A stretch of DNA of 64,000 nucleotides from Nitrososphaerota archaeon (GTDB lineage: Archaea > Thermoproteota > Nitrososphaeria > Nitrososphaerales > Nitrosopumilaceae): the NCBI GenBank assembly GCA_028867755.1, contig JAGWFT010000002.1:124001-188000 (forward strand). Direction: 5' to 3'. Under the pieces are notes generated by a model that ran no database searches, had not been told where the DNA came from, and saw only the letters and a list, made by a program, of their open reading frames with translations. Numbering within the stretch: position 1 is the stretch's first letter; the number at the start of each line of letters is the position of its first letter. Shown here one piece after another: positions 17,572 through 24,751 of this stretch. The translations under genes were made by a program, and so were the position numbers.

Positions 17572-18351
17572 ATGATAACAGTAAAACTTCTAGGTGGTGC
17601 CAAGCGGTCTTTTCCATCTGACAAGTTATCGATTGAAAACTCTATGATGGTATCTGATCTGCTTGTCTTTCTTCAGGGCTCTGTTCCAAAAAATATGCCT
17701 GCATTTGATACAAGAAATATCCTAGTTGCAATAAATGGAATAGACTCTTCTGTTTTGCAAGGAGGTGACACATTACTCAAGGATGGAGATGTTGTCAGTA
17801 TAATTCCAGTAGTACATGGCGGCAGTAAAACTAGAGTCAGCTTTTGTATCTCAAATCACAATGTAGAACTAATCCGACTAGGAAAAACTGATGATGATCC
17901 TATATCACTTCTTGATAGTCTGAGAACAAGATTTCCTGATCTAATCATTCAGGGTGTTCGATTACAATATGTTCTAAATGTCAACCATGCAAAGAGAGTA
18001 ATTGGAATCTCGTTGGAGGCAAGAAAGACTGGTACGTTGCTTTCTAACAAAATTGAGACTGATATATTGATGAGATTTGCAGGTACTAGACAGATTAATG
18101 ATGCAATCAATAAAGTAGGATTACAAAAGGACCAAGACTCTATCTTGGTTTTGATTGGAAAAAAGTCTCTAATCAACAAGCTTTTTGCTGTGATCTATGG
18201 CATGACCAAGCCAATAACCCCATTTCCTAATAATGCTAATTTCATAAAGAAAGAATTCAATATAACAAAGAAAGAACTTGACTGTGTAGTATTATCAAAG
18301 GATCCACTAGAGGATCTACTAGTTGAGAGATCTGCAGTATTACTCCATTGA
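17572..18351 (+). CDS. Ubiquitin-like (MoaD/ThiS/SAMP) domain fused to KEOPS subunit Cgi121
   Basis: 259 residues in one uninterrupted frame. Residues 1-84 are a beta-grasp domain of MoaD/ThiS type (MITVKLLGGAKRSF; ILVAINGIDSS; LKDGDVVSIIPVVHGG) ending in Gly83-Gly84. Residues about 87-259 match Cgi121, the KEOPS subunit that binds the tRNA tail during t6A synthesis: NHAKRVIGISLEARKTGT, ETDILMRFAGTRQINDAI, DSILVLIG. Fusion of a Gly-Gly ubiquitin-like module ahead of another protein recalls ubiquitin-fusion precursors; whether it is cleaved is unknown. The 3' end overlaps the THUMP gene by 12 nt. Confidence 0.82.
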   Translation: MITVKLLGGAKRSFPSDKLSIENSMMVSDLLVFLQGSVPKNMPAFDTRNILVAINGIDSSVLQGGDTLLKDGDVVSIIPVVHGGSKTRVSFCISNHNVELIRLGKTDDDPISLLDSLRTRFPDLIIQGVRLQYVLNVNHAKRVIGISLEARKTGTLLSNKIETDILMRFAGTRQINDAINKVGLQKDQDSILVLIGKKSLINKLFAVIYGMTKPITPFPNNANFIKKEFNITKKELDCVVLSKDPLEDLLVERSAVLLH

Positions 18352-18861
18352 GTCTCGCTTTAGTTTTAGAGTGCTTACTATGCCCTGTTCTTTTAGTACT
18401 GATACCCCAGTCATGTTTCCAAGAACTTCAACTATGATATTCCAGTCATATTTTTCAAGAGATACTTTGTTTTCTACAATTTCTGCAATAGAGTCAATTA
18501 TCTCTTTAGAGGACAACTCTGATCCACGTTTTTCAATTGTGATTCTATAGGAATCATCTGATTGCATATTCCCAATGTGCCTTTGTACAGATTCCACTAT
18601 TGCACCAAGCGTAGTCTTGGTTGACTCTTGAATTGGTATGAACCTATGACAGTATCTAACGCTCCAAGGCTCATCAAGAATTTTTGTTCTAATCTTACCT
18701 ACAGCTTCGAAAGGATCTAGCGATGTATCAACTATAACTATGCCTGAAAAATCACTACTCTTCGCCTTTACCTCATCATCTCCTAGTGTTTGAAGAATGT
18801 TTGAAATCTCGTCAGATGCTTCTTCTTCAAGATGTCTGCTGCATGTTACAATTAGATTCAA
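18340..18861 (-). CDS. Stand-alone THUMP-domain protein (Tan1/THUMPD1-like)
   Basis: 173 residues. The THUMP signature is clear: PWSVRYCHRFIPIQ, SYRITIEKRGSELSS, and IIVEVLGNMTGVSVLK. Stand-alone THUMP proteins of the Tan1 type bind tRNA and assist the N4-acetylcytidine acetyltransferase; the TmcA partner is not in the window. The gene overlaps sua5 by 4 nt, so the two form an operon, and it converges on the Cgi121 fusion gene. Confidence 0.85.
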   Translation of the reverse strand: MNLIVTCSRHLEEEASDEISNILQTLGDDEVKAKSSDFSGIVIVDTSLDPFEAVGKIRTKILDEPWSVRYCHRFIPIQESTKTTLGAIVESVQRHIGNMQSDDSYRITIEKRGSELSSKEIIDSIAEIVENKVSLEKYDWNIIVEVLGNMTGVSVLKEQGIVSTLKLKRDSME

Positions 18862-19457
18862 ACTAGTGCAAGTAGCTCCTTTTCATTAATTTTTCCTTGA
18901 CGTATTATGCGAAATTTACTTCCGACCACTTCTACTATGGTAGACTCTATGGGATTTGGTATTATTCCACCGTCTAACAGTATGTCATACCCTTCTAACT
19001 TGCCTATTATTTCCTGAGAGTTTGATGAAGATGGATGACCAGAAACATTTGCACTTGTTCCTACAAGCAATCTGCATTCTTTGAGAAGATCTAGTGTGCA
19101 TGGATGATTTGGTACGCGCACTGCTATTTTTTTATCAAGACCAAGAGATTCTGCAATTTTTTGTTCTTTTATGTCAAGAAGTAACGTTAACGGACCTGGC
19201 CAGAACTTGGCTGCAATTTTCTTTGACAGATCATCAAAAATGGCGATCTTTGATATCTCAGAGATAGAAAAACCCAGAACAGGAAGTTGCTTTGATTCTT
19301 CTCGCCCCTTGATTCTGTAAATCATTCTAACTGACTTGCTGTTAAATGGATCACATCCTATTCCATATACTGTATCTGTTGGGAAAACCACAACACCACC
19401 ATTTTTGACTATCTTTGATGCTGTGATGATTCCATTATGGTCACAAGGCACGATCAT
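18858..19457 (-). CDS. sua5: Threonylcarbamoyl-AMP synthase (Sua5/YrdC)
   Basis: 199 residues covering the YrdC domain: GGVVVFPTDTVYGIGCDP at the start, KGREESKQLPVLG, WPGPLTLLL, IAVRVPNHP and GTSANVSG. It makes threonylcarbamoyl-AMP from Thr, bicarbonate and ATP, the first step of t6A formation on ANN-decoding tRNAs; KEOPS does the transfer. It lacks the extra C-terminal Sua5 domain (about 340 residues in full-length Sua5), so it is a YrdC-length enzyme. Confidence 0.93.
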   Translation of the reverse strand: MIVPCDHNGIITASKIVKNGGVVVFPTDTVYGIGCDPFNSKSVRMIYRIKGREESKQLPVLGFSISEISKIAIFDDLSKKIAAKFWPGPLTLLLDIKEQKIAESLGLDKKIAVRVPNHPCTLDLLKECRLLVGTSANVSGHPSSSNSQEIIGKLEGYDILLDGGIIPNPIESTIVEVVGSKFRIIRQGKINEKELLALV

Positions 19458-19529
19458 GACCTATTTGATAAATGGCAGTAAATTATCTCTTCTAAAAATG
19501 ATATAAGGTCGTATGCTGTATGTCTCTTC

Positions 19530-19643
19530 ATGGACGATGAAATACCTCAATGTCAGTGTCCACCAGGCGCAGAAACATACGTAAATGATGACGGCATGAA
19601 CATTTGTGTTTCATGCGGCGGCTGGGTAGCACCTGTCATGTGA
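19530..19643 (+). CDS. Cys-rich microprotein, 37 aa
   Basis: ATG 19530 starts MDDEIPQCQCPPGAETYVND, then MNICVSCGGW before the stop. CQC and CVSC form one plausible zinc site. GATATAAGG (19499-19507) lies about 27 nt before the ATG, the leaderless promoter spacing seen across this window. No family recognised. Confidence 0.6.
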   Translation: MDDEIPQCQCPPGAETYVNDDGMNICVSCGGWVAPVM

Positions 19644-19712
19644 TGATACCATTTACAAACAATATAGGTACGTCTGCAAGTCTTTTATAGGAAAATATTT
19701 TCTTTGATCTTG

Positions 19713-19796
19713 ATGTCTGAGGAGCTTGAGAATGATTTTGAAGATGATTTTGATGACGATATAGAAGACGAATACGCTGAAAATGAATCTGACTAA
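19713..19796 (+). CDS. Highly acidic microprotein, 27 aa
   Basis: MSEELENDFEDDFDDDIEDE followed by YAENESD: about two thirds of the residues are Asp or Glu and none is Lys or Arg. CTTTTATAGG (19680-19689) is centred about 27 nt before ATG 19713, so it should be transcribed and translated as a leaderless mRNA. The stop overlaps the end of the convergent winged-helix gene by 4 nt. Such a peptide could mimic DNA or bind a basic protein, but that is speculation. Confidence 0.5.
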   Translation: MSEELENDFEDDFDDDIEDEYAENESD

Positions 19797-20083
19797 ATTC
19801 TTAACCCAAAGGAATCTGCAAATTCTCTAAAACCTCGATAGGCCTGTAGAAATTCTCTGCCCCTTGAACTGATTCTGTATTTGCAAGCCCTATCTGATGT
19901 GGTCTGTTCCAGAAGGCCCTGTTGAACCAAGGTTTCCAAGATCTTGGCCAGTCTTCCATATGAGACATTTGCTTTTCTTATTAGGTATGTTACACTTGCC
20001 CCCGATTCATCTGGAGCTTCATCTCTAGTAGTAGAGAGAATATCTCCTATGATACTCATGTGAGTTCTATACACTGCCGCCAA
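19793..20083 (-). CDS. Winged-helix transcriptional regulator (HTH_45-like), paralogue
   Basis: 96 residues, the same architecture as the protein at 12954-13235: VYRTHMSIIGDILS, helix-turn-helix VTYLIRKANVSYGRLAKILE, the wing (KYRISSRGREFL) and a terminal FADSFGLRI. The shared ends (YRTxMxI and FADSFGL) show common ancestry. It overlaps the upstream membrane-protein gene by 17 nt, so the two are probably co-transcribed and the regulator may respond to that membrane protein. Confidence 0.85.
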   Translation of the reverse strand: MAAVYRTHMSIIGDILSTTRDEAPDESGASVTYLIRKANVSYGRLAKILETLVQQGLLEQTTSDRACKYRISSRGREFLQAYRGFREFADSFGLRI

Positions 20084-20717
20084 GTTTCATACCTCCTCTT
20101 AATGGGACCTGAGAAATTGGAATGAATAGTGCACCAAGGCCTGTTATTTTTGTGGAAATTGAGATGAAATAGAGTATTGATTTTGGAAATACTACTGAAT
20201 ACCAACCTAGGAACTCGCCTAGGGCAAGTAAGCCAAGTCCGGCAGCAACAAAGATAGTGCTCCTCTTCCTATTCTCCATATACGACATAATGGTCTCAAT
20301 CGTGCCATATACCAATAGGATAAAAGAAATTGACCTTATAATATGCTCAATTGAATTTCCTGGTATGATGAAAAGCGGGAATATGATGGATTTGAAGTAC
20401 CTAGACTTTGGGAAAAACGATTTAATACCGTGTGAGAATGCGATGAAAAAGTACCCTATTGTCTGAATTCCTATGCCGAGTGTTTGAATCCAACTGTCAA
20501 GCTGTGCATATTTTAGTATGAACAACTCTGTCATGTACCCAAATCCAACTACTCCAAAACCTATGCCAATTGAAAAAAAAGCGATGTTTAACCTGAATAA
20601 TGTAGGACTTCCTGTATTTTTGAATCCAATATAAGAGAAAATTCCTAATGCGAGTCCAACAACAAACCCTAACAAGTTAAGGGTTGTTTCGAGAACTGCA
20701 TCAGGTGCGAAGGCCAA
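20067..20717 (-). CDS. Polytopic membrane protein, about 7 TM segments
   Basis: 216 residues with about seven hydrophobic segments (for example LLGFVVGLALGIFSYIGF, AFFSIGIGFGVVGFGYM, IGIQTIGYFFIAFSHGI and FVAAGLGLLALGEFLGW). The layout resembles thaumarchaeal 7-TM sensor-like proteins and the membrane part of some archaeal histidine kinases, but no cytoplasmic catalytic domain is attached. It is coupled to the winged-helix gene, so a membrane-sensor/regulator pair is a reasonable hypothesis. Confidence 0.8.
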   Translation of the reverse strand: MAFAPDAVLETTLNLLGFVVGLALGIFSYIGFKNTGSPTLFRLNIAFFSIGIGFGVVGFGYMTELFILKYAQLDSWIQTLGIGIQTIGYFFIAFSHGIKSFFPKSRYFKSIIFPLFIIPGNSIEHIIRSISFILLVYGTIETIMSYMENRKRSTIFVAAGLGLLALGEFLGWYSVVFPKSILYFISISTKITGLGALFIPISQVPLRGGMKLGGSV

Positions 20718-20769
20718 CTAAACGCACTAGTATTTCGAAATTAATTAAAGCCTTGTAGTAGCTTTTTTT

Positions 20770-20976
20770 CTACCACTCATCAAGAGTTCCTGCTGGGGAA
20801 CCGTTTGTATCTTTGGCATAATCTCCAAGTATGTCAGAATATGTGGCATCCTTATACGCTACGAACCTAACATATTCCCCATACGTCATATCCAAGGAAC
20901 ATTTTGCACATTTTACATAGGAAAAGTCATCCCCTAATTCAGCTATTGCGTCGCATTTGGGACACTTGATCTTCAT
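20770..20976 (-). CDS. Small zinc-ribbon protein, 68 aa
   Basis: N-terminal zinc ribbon CPKC (MKIKCPKCDAIAELG) and CAKC (YVKCAKCSLDM) followed by an acidic, Tyr-rich tail (ATYSDILGDYAKD). The start ATG has KIKCPKC at once, typical of small archaeal zinc ribbons. Function unknown; stand-alone ribbons often act in transcription or translation. Confidence 0.75.
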   Translation of the reverse strand: MKIKCPKCDAIAELGDDFSYVKCAKCSLDMTYGEYVRFVAYKDATYSDILGDYAKDTNGSPAGTLDEW

Positions 20977-21047
20977 ATTCTATTTTGGGCGATTTCCCTA
21001 ATATCTCTTCTTAAAGAAATAAATTTGCTAAATTCTGATGGCTTGCT

Positions 21048-21323
21048 ATGGCAAAAAATTGTACCAAGTGCAAAAAGGAAATTCCTGATAATGTAGAGCT
21101 AGATCCAATAGCAGCTGTCTATCCTTGCTGTAATGAGTGCTGGGAAGAATGGAAGCAGTATAGGGTTATGGTCATGAATGAAATGCGACTAGATATGTCA
21201 ATGCCAGACCACAGAAAAGTGGTAAAAAGATACGAAAAGGTCTTTGTTGGTGTAATGACACCTGAAGGAGATGTTGTCAATTTTGCCGATGAGAATCAGC
21301 GAAAGCCTGACAAGCCACTCTAA
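21048..21323 (+). CDS. YggX-like (Fe(2+)-trafficking/oxidative-damage) protein with zinc knuckle
   Basis: 91 residues. CTKCKKEIPDN and CCNEC form a Cys-rich N-terminus. The middle segment EEWKQYRVMVMNEMRLDMSM followed by PDHRKVVKRYE closely follows the YggX pattern (W-Q-INE-L-x-HR). YggX relatives protect Fe-S proteins under oxidative stress. The added cysteines are not in bacterial YggX and could bind metal directly. Box A AAATAAATTT is about 24 nt upstream. Confidence 0.65.
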   Translation: MAKNCTKCKKEIPDNVELDPIAAVYPCCNECWEEWKQYRVMVMNEMRLDMSMPDHRKVVKRYEKVFVGVMTPEGDVVNFADENQRKPDKPL

Positions 21324-21781
21324 ATTCTTATCTCTTTTTTGGCCCTTTCTGGAATTAAAAGATAAAGCCTCTTTCTTGAATCGTTATCAAGGGAATTCAC
21401 AACTTTGCCTATGGAGTTTGATATCTTATTTTTTTGTTCATCTGTTAATGAAAGATATATCTCTAAAATTCCATCTAGATTAAATGCAATTATCTTTTCG
21501 GGATGATTTGTAATCTCAATAATGTATGTGCTAAACATTACATGTCTTTGTTCTTCTGATAGATTGCATAACACTTCAAGCCATGTCTTAAACAAGGTTG
21601 AGAACTTGTCAAACTGGATGGTAGGGCCTGCCTGTAGTGCGTTATTTATGATCTCCGCCTTGTCTTCCTTTGACATTGAAAAAAATTCTGACAGCCTTTT
21701 TTGTAGTATGGGTTTGCGGAGAAATTCAGGAAGATTTGCCAAGGAAATGATGATGTTTCCTGCATAGTTTGGCTCTGACAT
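21320..21781 (-). CDS. Helical hypothetical protein, 153 aa
   Basis: No family recognised. Predicted all-alpha with regularly spaced Leu/Ile (FLRKPILQKRLSEFFSMSKE, LFKTWLEVLCNLSEEQRHVM, ILEIYLSLTDEQKNKISNS); the repeated LSxEQ-type pattern suggests three similar helical units. No signal peptide or metal site. It overlaps the end of the YggX-like gene by 4 nt, convergently. Confidence 0.7.
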   Translation of the reverse strand: MSEPNYAGNIIISLANLPEFLRKPILQKRLSEFFSMSKEDKAEIINNALQAGPTIQFDKFSTLFKTWLEVLCNLSEEQRHVMFSTYIIEITNHPEKIIAFNLDGILEIYLSLTDEQKNKISNSIGKVVNSLDNDSRKRLYLLIPERAKKEIRI

Positions 21782-21861
21782 GCAAAGTTGCAGTTCATCT
21801 TCTTTGCTAAAATTGTATTGCTAAGATTTGGCTTAAATATCTCCCCATATGCTCCTCCTTT

Positions 21862-22866
21862 ATGCCTTCTACAGTTATTGTTGGTGGTTTCTTTGGAGAT
21901 GAAGGTAAAGGCAAAATTGTTTCATATCTTGCCATGAAGGATAATCCTGTAATAGCTGTTAGAGGAGGTGTAGGACCCAATGCAGGTCACACTATAGAAC
22001 ATGATGGTAAAAAATACAAAGTAAGAATGCTTCCAAGTGCGTTTCTAAATCCTAATACAAGATTACTAGTGGGACCAGGTGTTGTGATAAGCTTGGATGT
22101 GTTGCTAAAAGAAATATCTGAATTTGGTACTCAGGATAGATCCTTTGTTGACTATCAATGTGGAATCATTGAGGACTCTCACAGGGTGGCTGATTCTCAA
22201 GGAAGACTGAAAGAATCTATTGGCAGTACAGGAACAGGAACCGGGCCTGCCAATGCAGATAGAGCCATGAGAACACTGAAACTTGCAAAAGAGATTGACT
22301 CTCTCGCATTGTATCTTGATGATATTCCAAATGCAGTTAATTTTGCTCTGGAAAGAAAAGAACAAGTTTTGGTAGAGGGAACCCAAGGAACTTTTCTCTC
22401 ACTATGGCACGGAACATATCCATATGTTACCTCAAAGGATGTCACAGCATCTGGAATATGTGCCGATGTGGGGCTAGGGCCAAAAAGCGTTGACGAGGTG
22501 GTAATTGTCTTCAAATCGTTTGTTACTAGAGTGGGAGAAGGTCCTCTGAAAAATGAAATAAGTCCAGAAAAGGCAACTGCAAAAGGATGGCAAGAGGTTG
22601 GCACTGTTACAGGTAGACAAAGACGAGCGGCAGAATTTGATTTTGAACTTGCAAAAAGATCTATAATGCTAAACAGTGCAACACAGATTGCAATCACAAA
22701 GCTTGATGTAGTTTATCCTGAATGTGCCCACATGCAATCGTTTTCTGACCTCAGCTCGCCTGCCAAATATTTCATCAAAACCATTGAAGATAAACTCAAG
22801 GTGCCTGTAACTTTGATTGGTACTGGTCCTGAAGTCAACGATACTATTGATAGACGAAACCAGTAA
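21862..22866 (+). CDS. purA: Adenylosuccinate synthetase
   Basis: GTP-dependent ligation of IMP and Asp to adenylosuccinate. The N-terminal loop appears as VIVGGFFGDEGKGKIV (GDEGKG) and the IMP-binding loop as GVGPNAGHTIE. Later blocks are GTGTGPANADRAMR, EGTQGTFLSLWHGTYPYVTS and KLDVVYPE. At 334 residues it has the shorter archaeal form rather than the approximately 430 residues of bacterial PurA. purB is at 6-7.3 kb. Confidence 0.96.
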   Translation: MPSTVIVGGFFGDEGKGKIVSYLAMKDNPVIAVRGGVGPNAGHTIEHDGKKYKVRMLPSAFLNPNTRLLVGPGVVISLDVLLKEISEFGTQDRSFVDYQCGIIEDSHRVADSQGRLKESIGSTGTGTGPANADRAMRTLKLAKEIDSLALYLDDIPNAVNFALERKEQVLVEGTQGTFLSLWHGTYPYVTSKDVTASGICADVGLGPKSVDEVVIVFKSFVTRVGEGPLKNEISPEKATAKGWQEVGTVTGRQRRAAEFDFELAKRSIMLNSATQIAITKLDVVYPECAHMQSFSDLSSPAKYFIKTIEDKLKVPVTLIGTGPEVNDTIDRRNQ

Positions 22867-22900
22867 AACAACAAACGACTACTTTTAATGGGGTAATTTT

Positions 22901-22907
22901 AGGAGGG
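22901..22907 (+). promoter_or_regulatory. Strong Shine-Dalgarno site
   Basis: AGGAGGG lies 5 nt before ATG 22913. It is the clearest Shine-Dalgarno sequence in the window and contrasts with the leaderless starts used by many other genes here, implying this gene has a 5' leader or is internal to the purA transcript. Confidence 0.7.
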
Positions 22908-22912
22908 ATTCT

Positions 22913-23566
22913 ATGGTTAAGCATCCATGTTATGTTGAAGTTTCTGATATGATTGAATTCTCAAGACTTGTCTGTGCTTTGGAAAGAATTCCTCGTACGG
23001 TCTTTTCTTTTGCATTAGATGGAAAGGATGTAATTTGTGTTCAAATGGATCTCCTAAAAGAAAGGCCAGTTAGCTATTATGTACAAAATACAAAAGTTGG
23101 CCACTATCTTTCATATGGTTTTAAAACAAATAAGGAAGATTGCGATGTTGTCAACACCATAACAAATCCAACCTATCTTTACTCTCCAATCATAAGGGTA
23201 AAATCATTGCCAGAATCACTCAAACCTGAAACTGCTGAACCTGAAGTGATGTATGAACCGCTTGAGCTTGAGGATCTGGCAAGCTTGATAAAACTAAGCT
23301 ATGGTTTTGAAGAATCTCCGTTCCCATTGTTTGCATTTTCTGATGGTACAAAATGGTTTGTAGGTGTGTTTATGAACTTTAACGAATCTGATGAGGCATC
23401 ATATTTTTGTCATGTCAAAATTGACTATGAACCTGCAAAACCATTCCTAAAGTATTCAAGTAAGGATGGCATTGAACCCTCCTTTGTTAGTGGTCTAAAT
23501 GAACATGGTTACTCATACCTTAAGGTAATAAAGCTAAAAGGTAAACATCCACTAGTCAAGCTATGA
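22913..23566 (+). CDS. Hypothetical protein, 217 aa, upstream of pyrF
   Basis: No family recognised. It appears to have two similar alpha/beta halves: each pairs an acidic segment with an aromatic-rich strand (SYYVQNTKVGHYLSYGF in the first, TKWFVGVFMNFNESDEASYF in the second). No signal peptide or membrane segment. A perfect Shine-Dalgarno site sets the start, and the ATGA overlap with pyrF indicates translational coupling and possibly a link to pyrimidine metabolism. Confidence 0.75.
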   Translation: MVKHPCYVEVSDMIEFSRLVCALERIPRTVFSFALDGKDVICVQMDLLKERPVSYYVQNTKVGHYLSYGFKTNKEDCDVVNTITNPTYLYSPIIRVKSLPESLKPETAEPEVMYEPLELEDLASLIKLSYGFEESPFPLFAFSDGTKWFVGVFMNFNESDEASYFCHVKIDYEPAKPFLKYSSKDGIEPSFVSGLNEHGYSYLKVIKLKGKHPLVKL

Positions 23567-24315
23567 TTGGTTTTAGAAAAAGAATAGAAAAAGCTTCTTC
23601 AGGAAAGAGTAGAATAATACTTGCAAATGATTTAGATGACACTGATGTTGGCAAATTAGAAAAAAAAACAATTGCCAACATAAACAGGCTTAACAAATAT
23701 CTCTGCGCAATCAAACTCAATTTTCATGTTATACTACCTTTGAGTGACAAAAGCTTAACAAAAATAAATCGACTTGCTCACAGCAAAGGATTACAAACAA
23801 TTGCTGACATCAAACTAAACGATATCGGAAATACAAACATGATTGCTATCCAGAGACTTTGGAAATGCGGATTTGATGCAGTCATAGCAAATCCCATAAT
23901 GGGACTTGAAAATCTCAAGCAACTAGTCAAGACTGCTCATAGTGATGGACATGGCGTGATAACGCTTGTACACATGAGTCATCCAGGTGCAAAGTTAGGA
24001 TATGGGCTTAGCATAAAAGATCCTAGAACAGGAAAAACGCAAAAGCTTCATGATTTATTCTTAAAATGGTCGTACTCTTCAAATGTTGATGGCATAGTTG
24101 TGGGAGCTACAGTACCCGATATCATATCTTCTGTAAAAAAAACTGTTAGAGGTCACTGTGAAATTTATTCACCAGGTGTAGGAACACAAGGTGGAGACGC
24201 AAACAAGACTTTGCAAGCAGGATCTAGTTATCTAATAGTAGGAAGGACAATTCTTAATTCTAAAAACCAGATCCTAGAAGCAAAAAAGCTCCAGCAACTA
24301 AGTCTTGAATCCTAA
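23563..24315 (+). CDS. pyrF: Orotidine 5'-phosphate decarboxylase
   Basis: 250-residue TIM barrel. ILANDLDD supplies the first Asp, AIKLNFH the Lys strand, and IADIKLNDIGNTN the catalytic DxKxxD block. Phosphate-binding PGVGTQGGD and VGRTIL are near the C-terminus. It makes UMP from OMP. pyrD and pyrK are at 48-49.7 kb, so the pathway genes are scattered. The 3' end overlaps the convergent Nudix gene by 18 nt. Confidence 0.92.
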   Translation: MIGFRKRIEKASSGKSRIILANDLDDTDVGKLEKKTIANINRLNKYLCAIKLNFHVILPLSDKSLTKINRLAHSKGLQTIADIKLNDIGNTNMIAIQRLWKCGFDAVIANPIMGLENLKQLVKTAHSDGHGVITLVHMSHPGAKLGYGLSIKDPRTGKTQKLHDLFLKWSYSSNVDGIVVGATVPDIISSVKKTVRGHCEIYSPGVGTQGGDANKTLQAGSSYLIVGRTILNSKNQILEAKKLQQLSLES

Positions 24316-24714
24316 CTCGCTTATTTTTTTCAACAAATTCTGAGCTGTTTTATACGTTAATTTCTTCAGTGCATCATCGAATTTGAGCCATGTGAATGCG
24401 AGATGTTCGTGTGATATCTCAACATGTTCTGTTGGGGTCTTTGCCAGAAAGAAAACAACTTCTTTGTGTACTAGTTCTCCATCTCGTTGATAATGATATT
24501 CCACCTTGTTCTGAAAACCATCTACAAAATCAACCTCAGTTATGCCTGTCTCTTCTTTGATCTCTCTTAAGACTGTCTGCTTGAATGTCTCTCCTTTCTC
24601 AATATTTCCTTTAACAAAATCCCAATGTCCAGAGGGATAGTTCAAAAGCAAGTAGAATTTACCTGATGGCGTTTCACGGTATAAAATTGCTCCAGATGAT
24701 CTTTCTTCAAGCAT
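24298..24714 (-). CDS. Nudix hydrolase (Ap4A hydrolase-like)
   Basis: 138 residues. The Nudix box is complete: GNIEKGETFKQTVLREIKEE followed by TGI (GX5EX7REUXEEXGU). The N-terminus RSSGAILYRE and HWDFVKGNIEKGE match asymmetrical diadenosine tetraphosphatases, which clear Ap4A made by aminoacyl-tRNA synthetases. It may be co-transcribed with uppS (gap 37 nt). Confidence 0.88.
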   Translation of the reverse strand: MLEERSSGAILYRETPSGKFYLLLNYPSGHWDFVKGNIEKGETFKQTVLREIKEETGITEVDFVDGFQNKVEYHYQRDGELVHKEVVFFLAKTPTEHVEISHEHLAFTWLKFDDALKKLTYKTAQNLLKKISELGFKT

Positions 24715-24751
24715 ATGATTGTAATTTTAAAACTAGGAGTATTTCTCTTTT

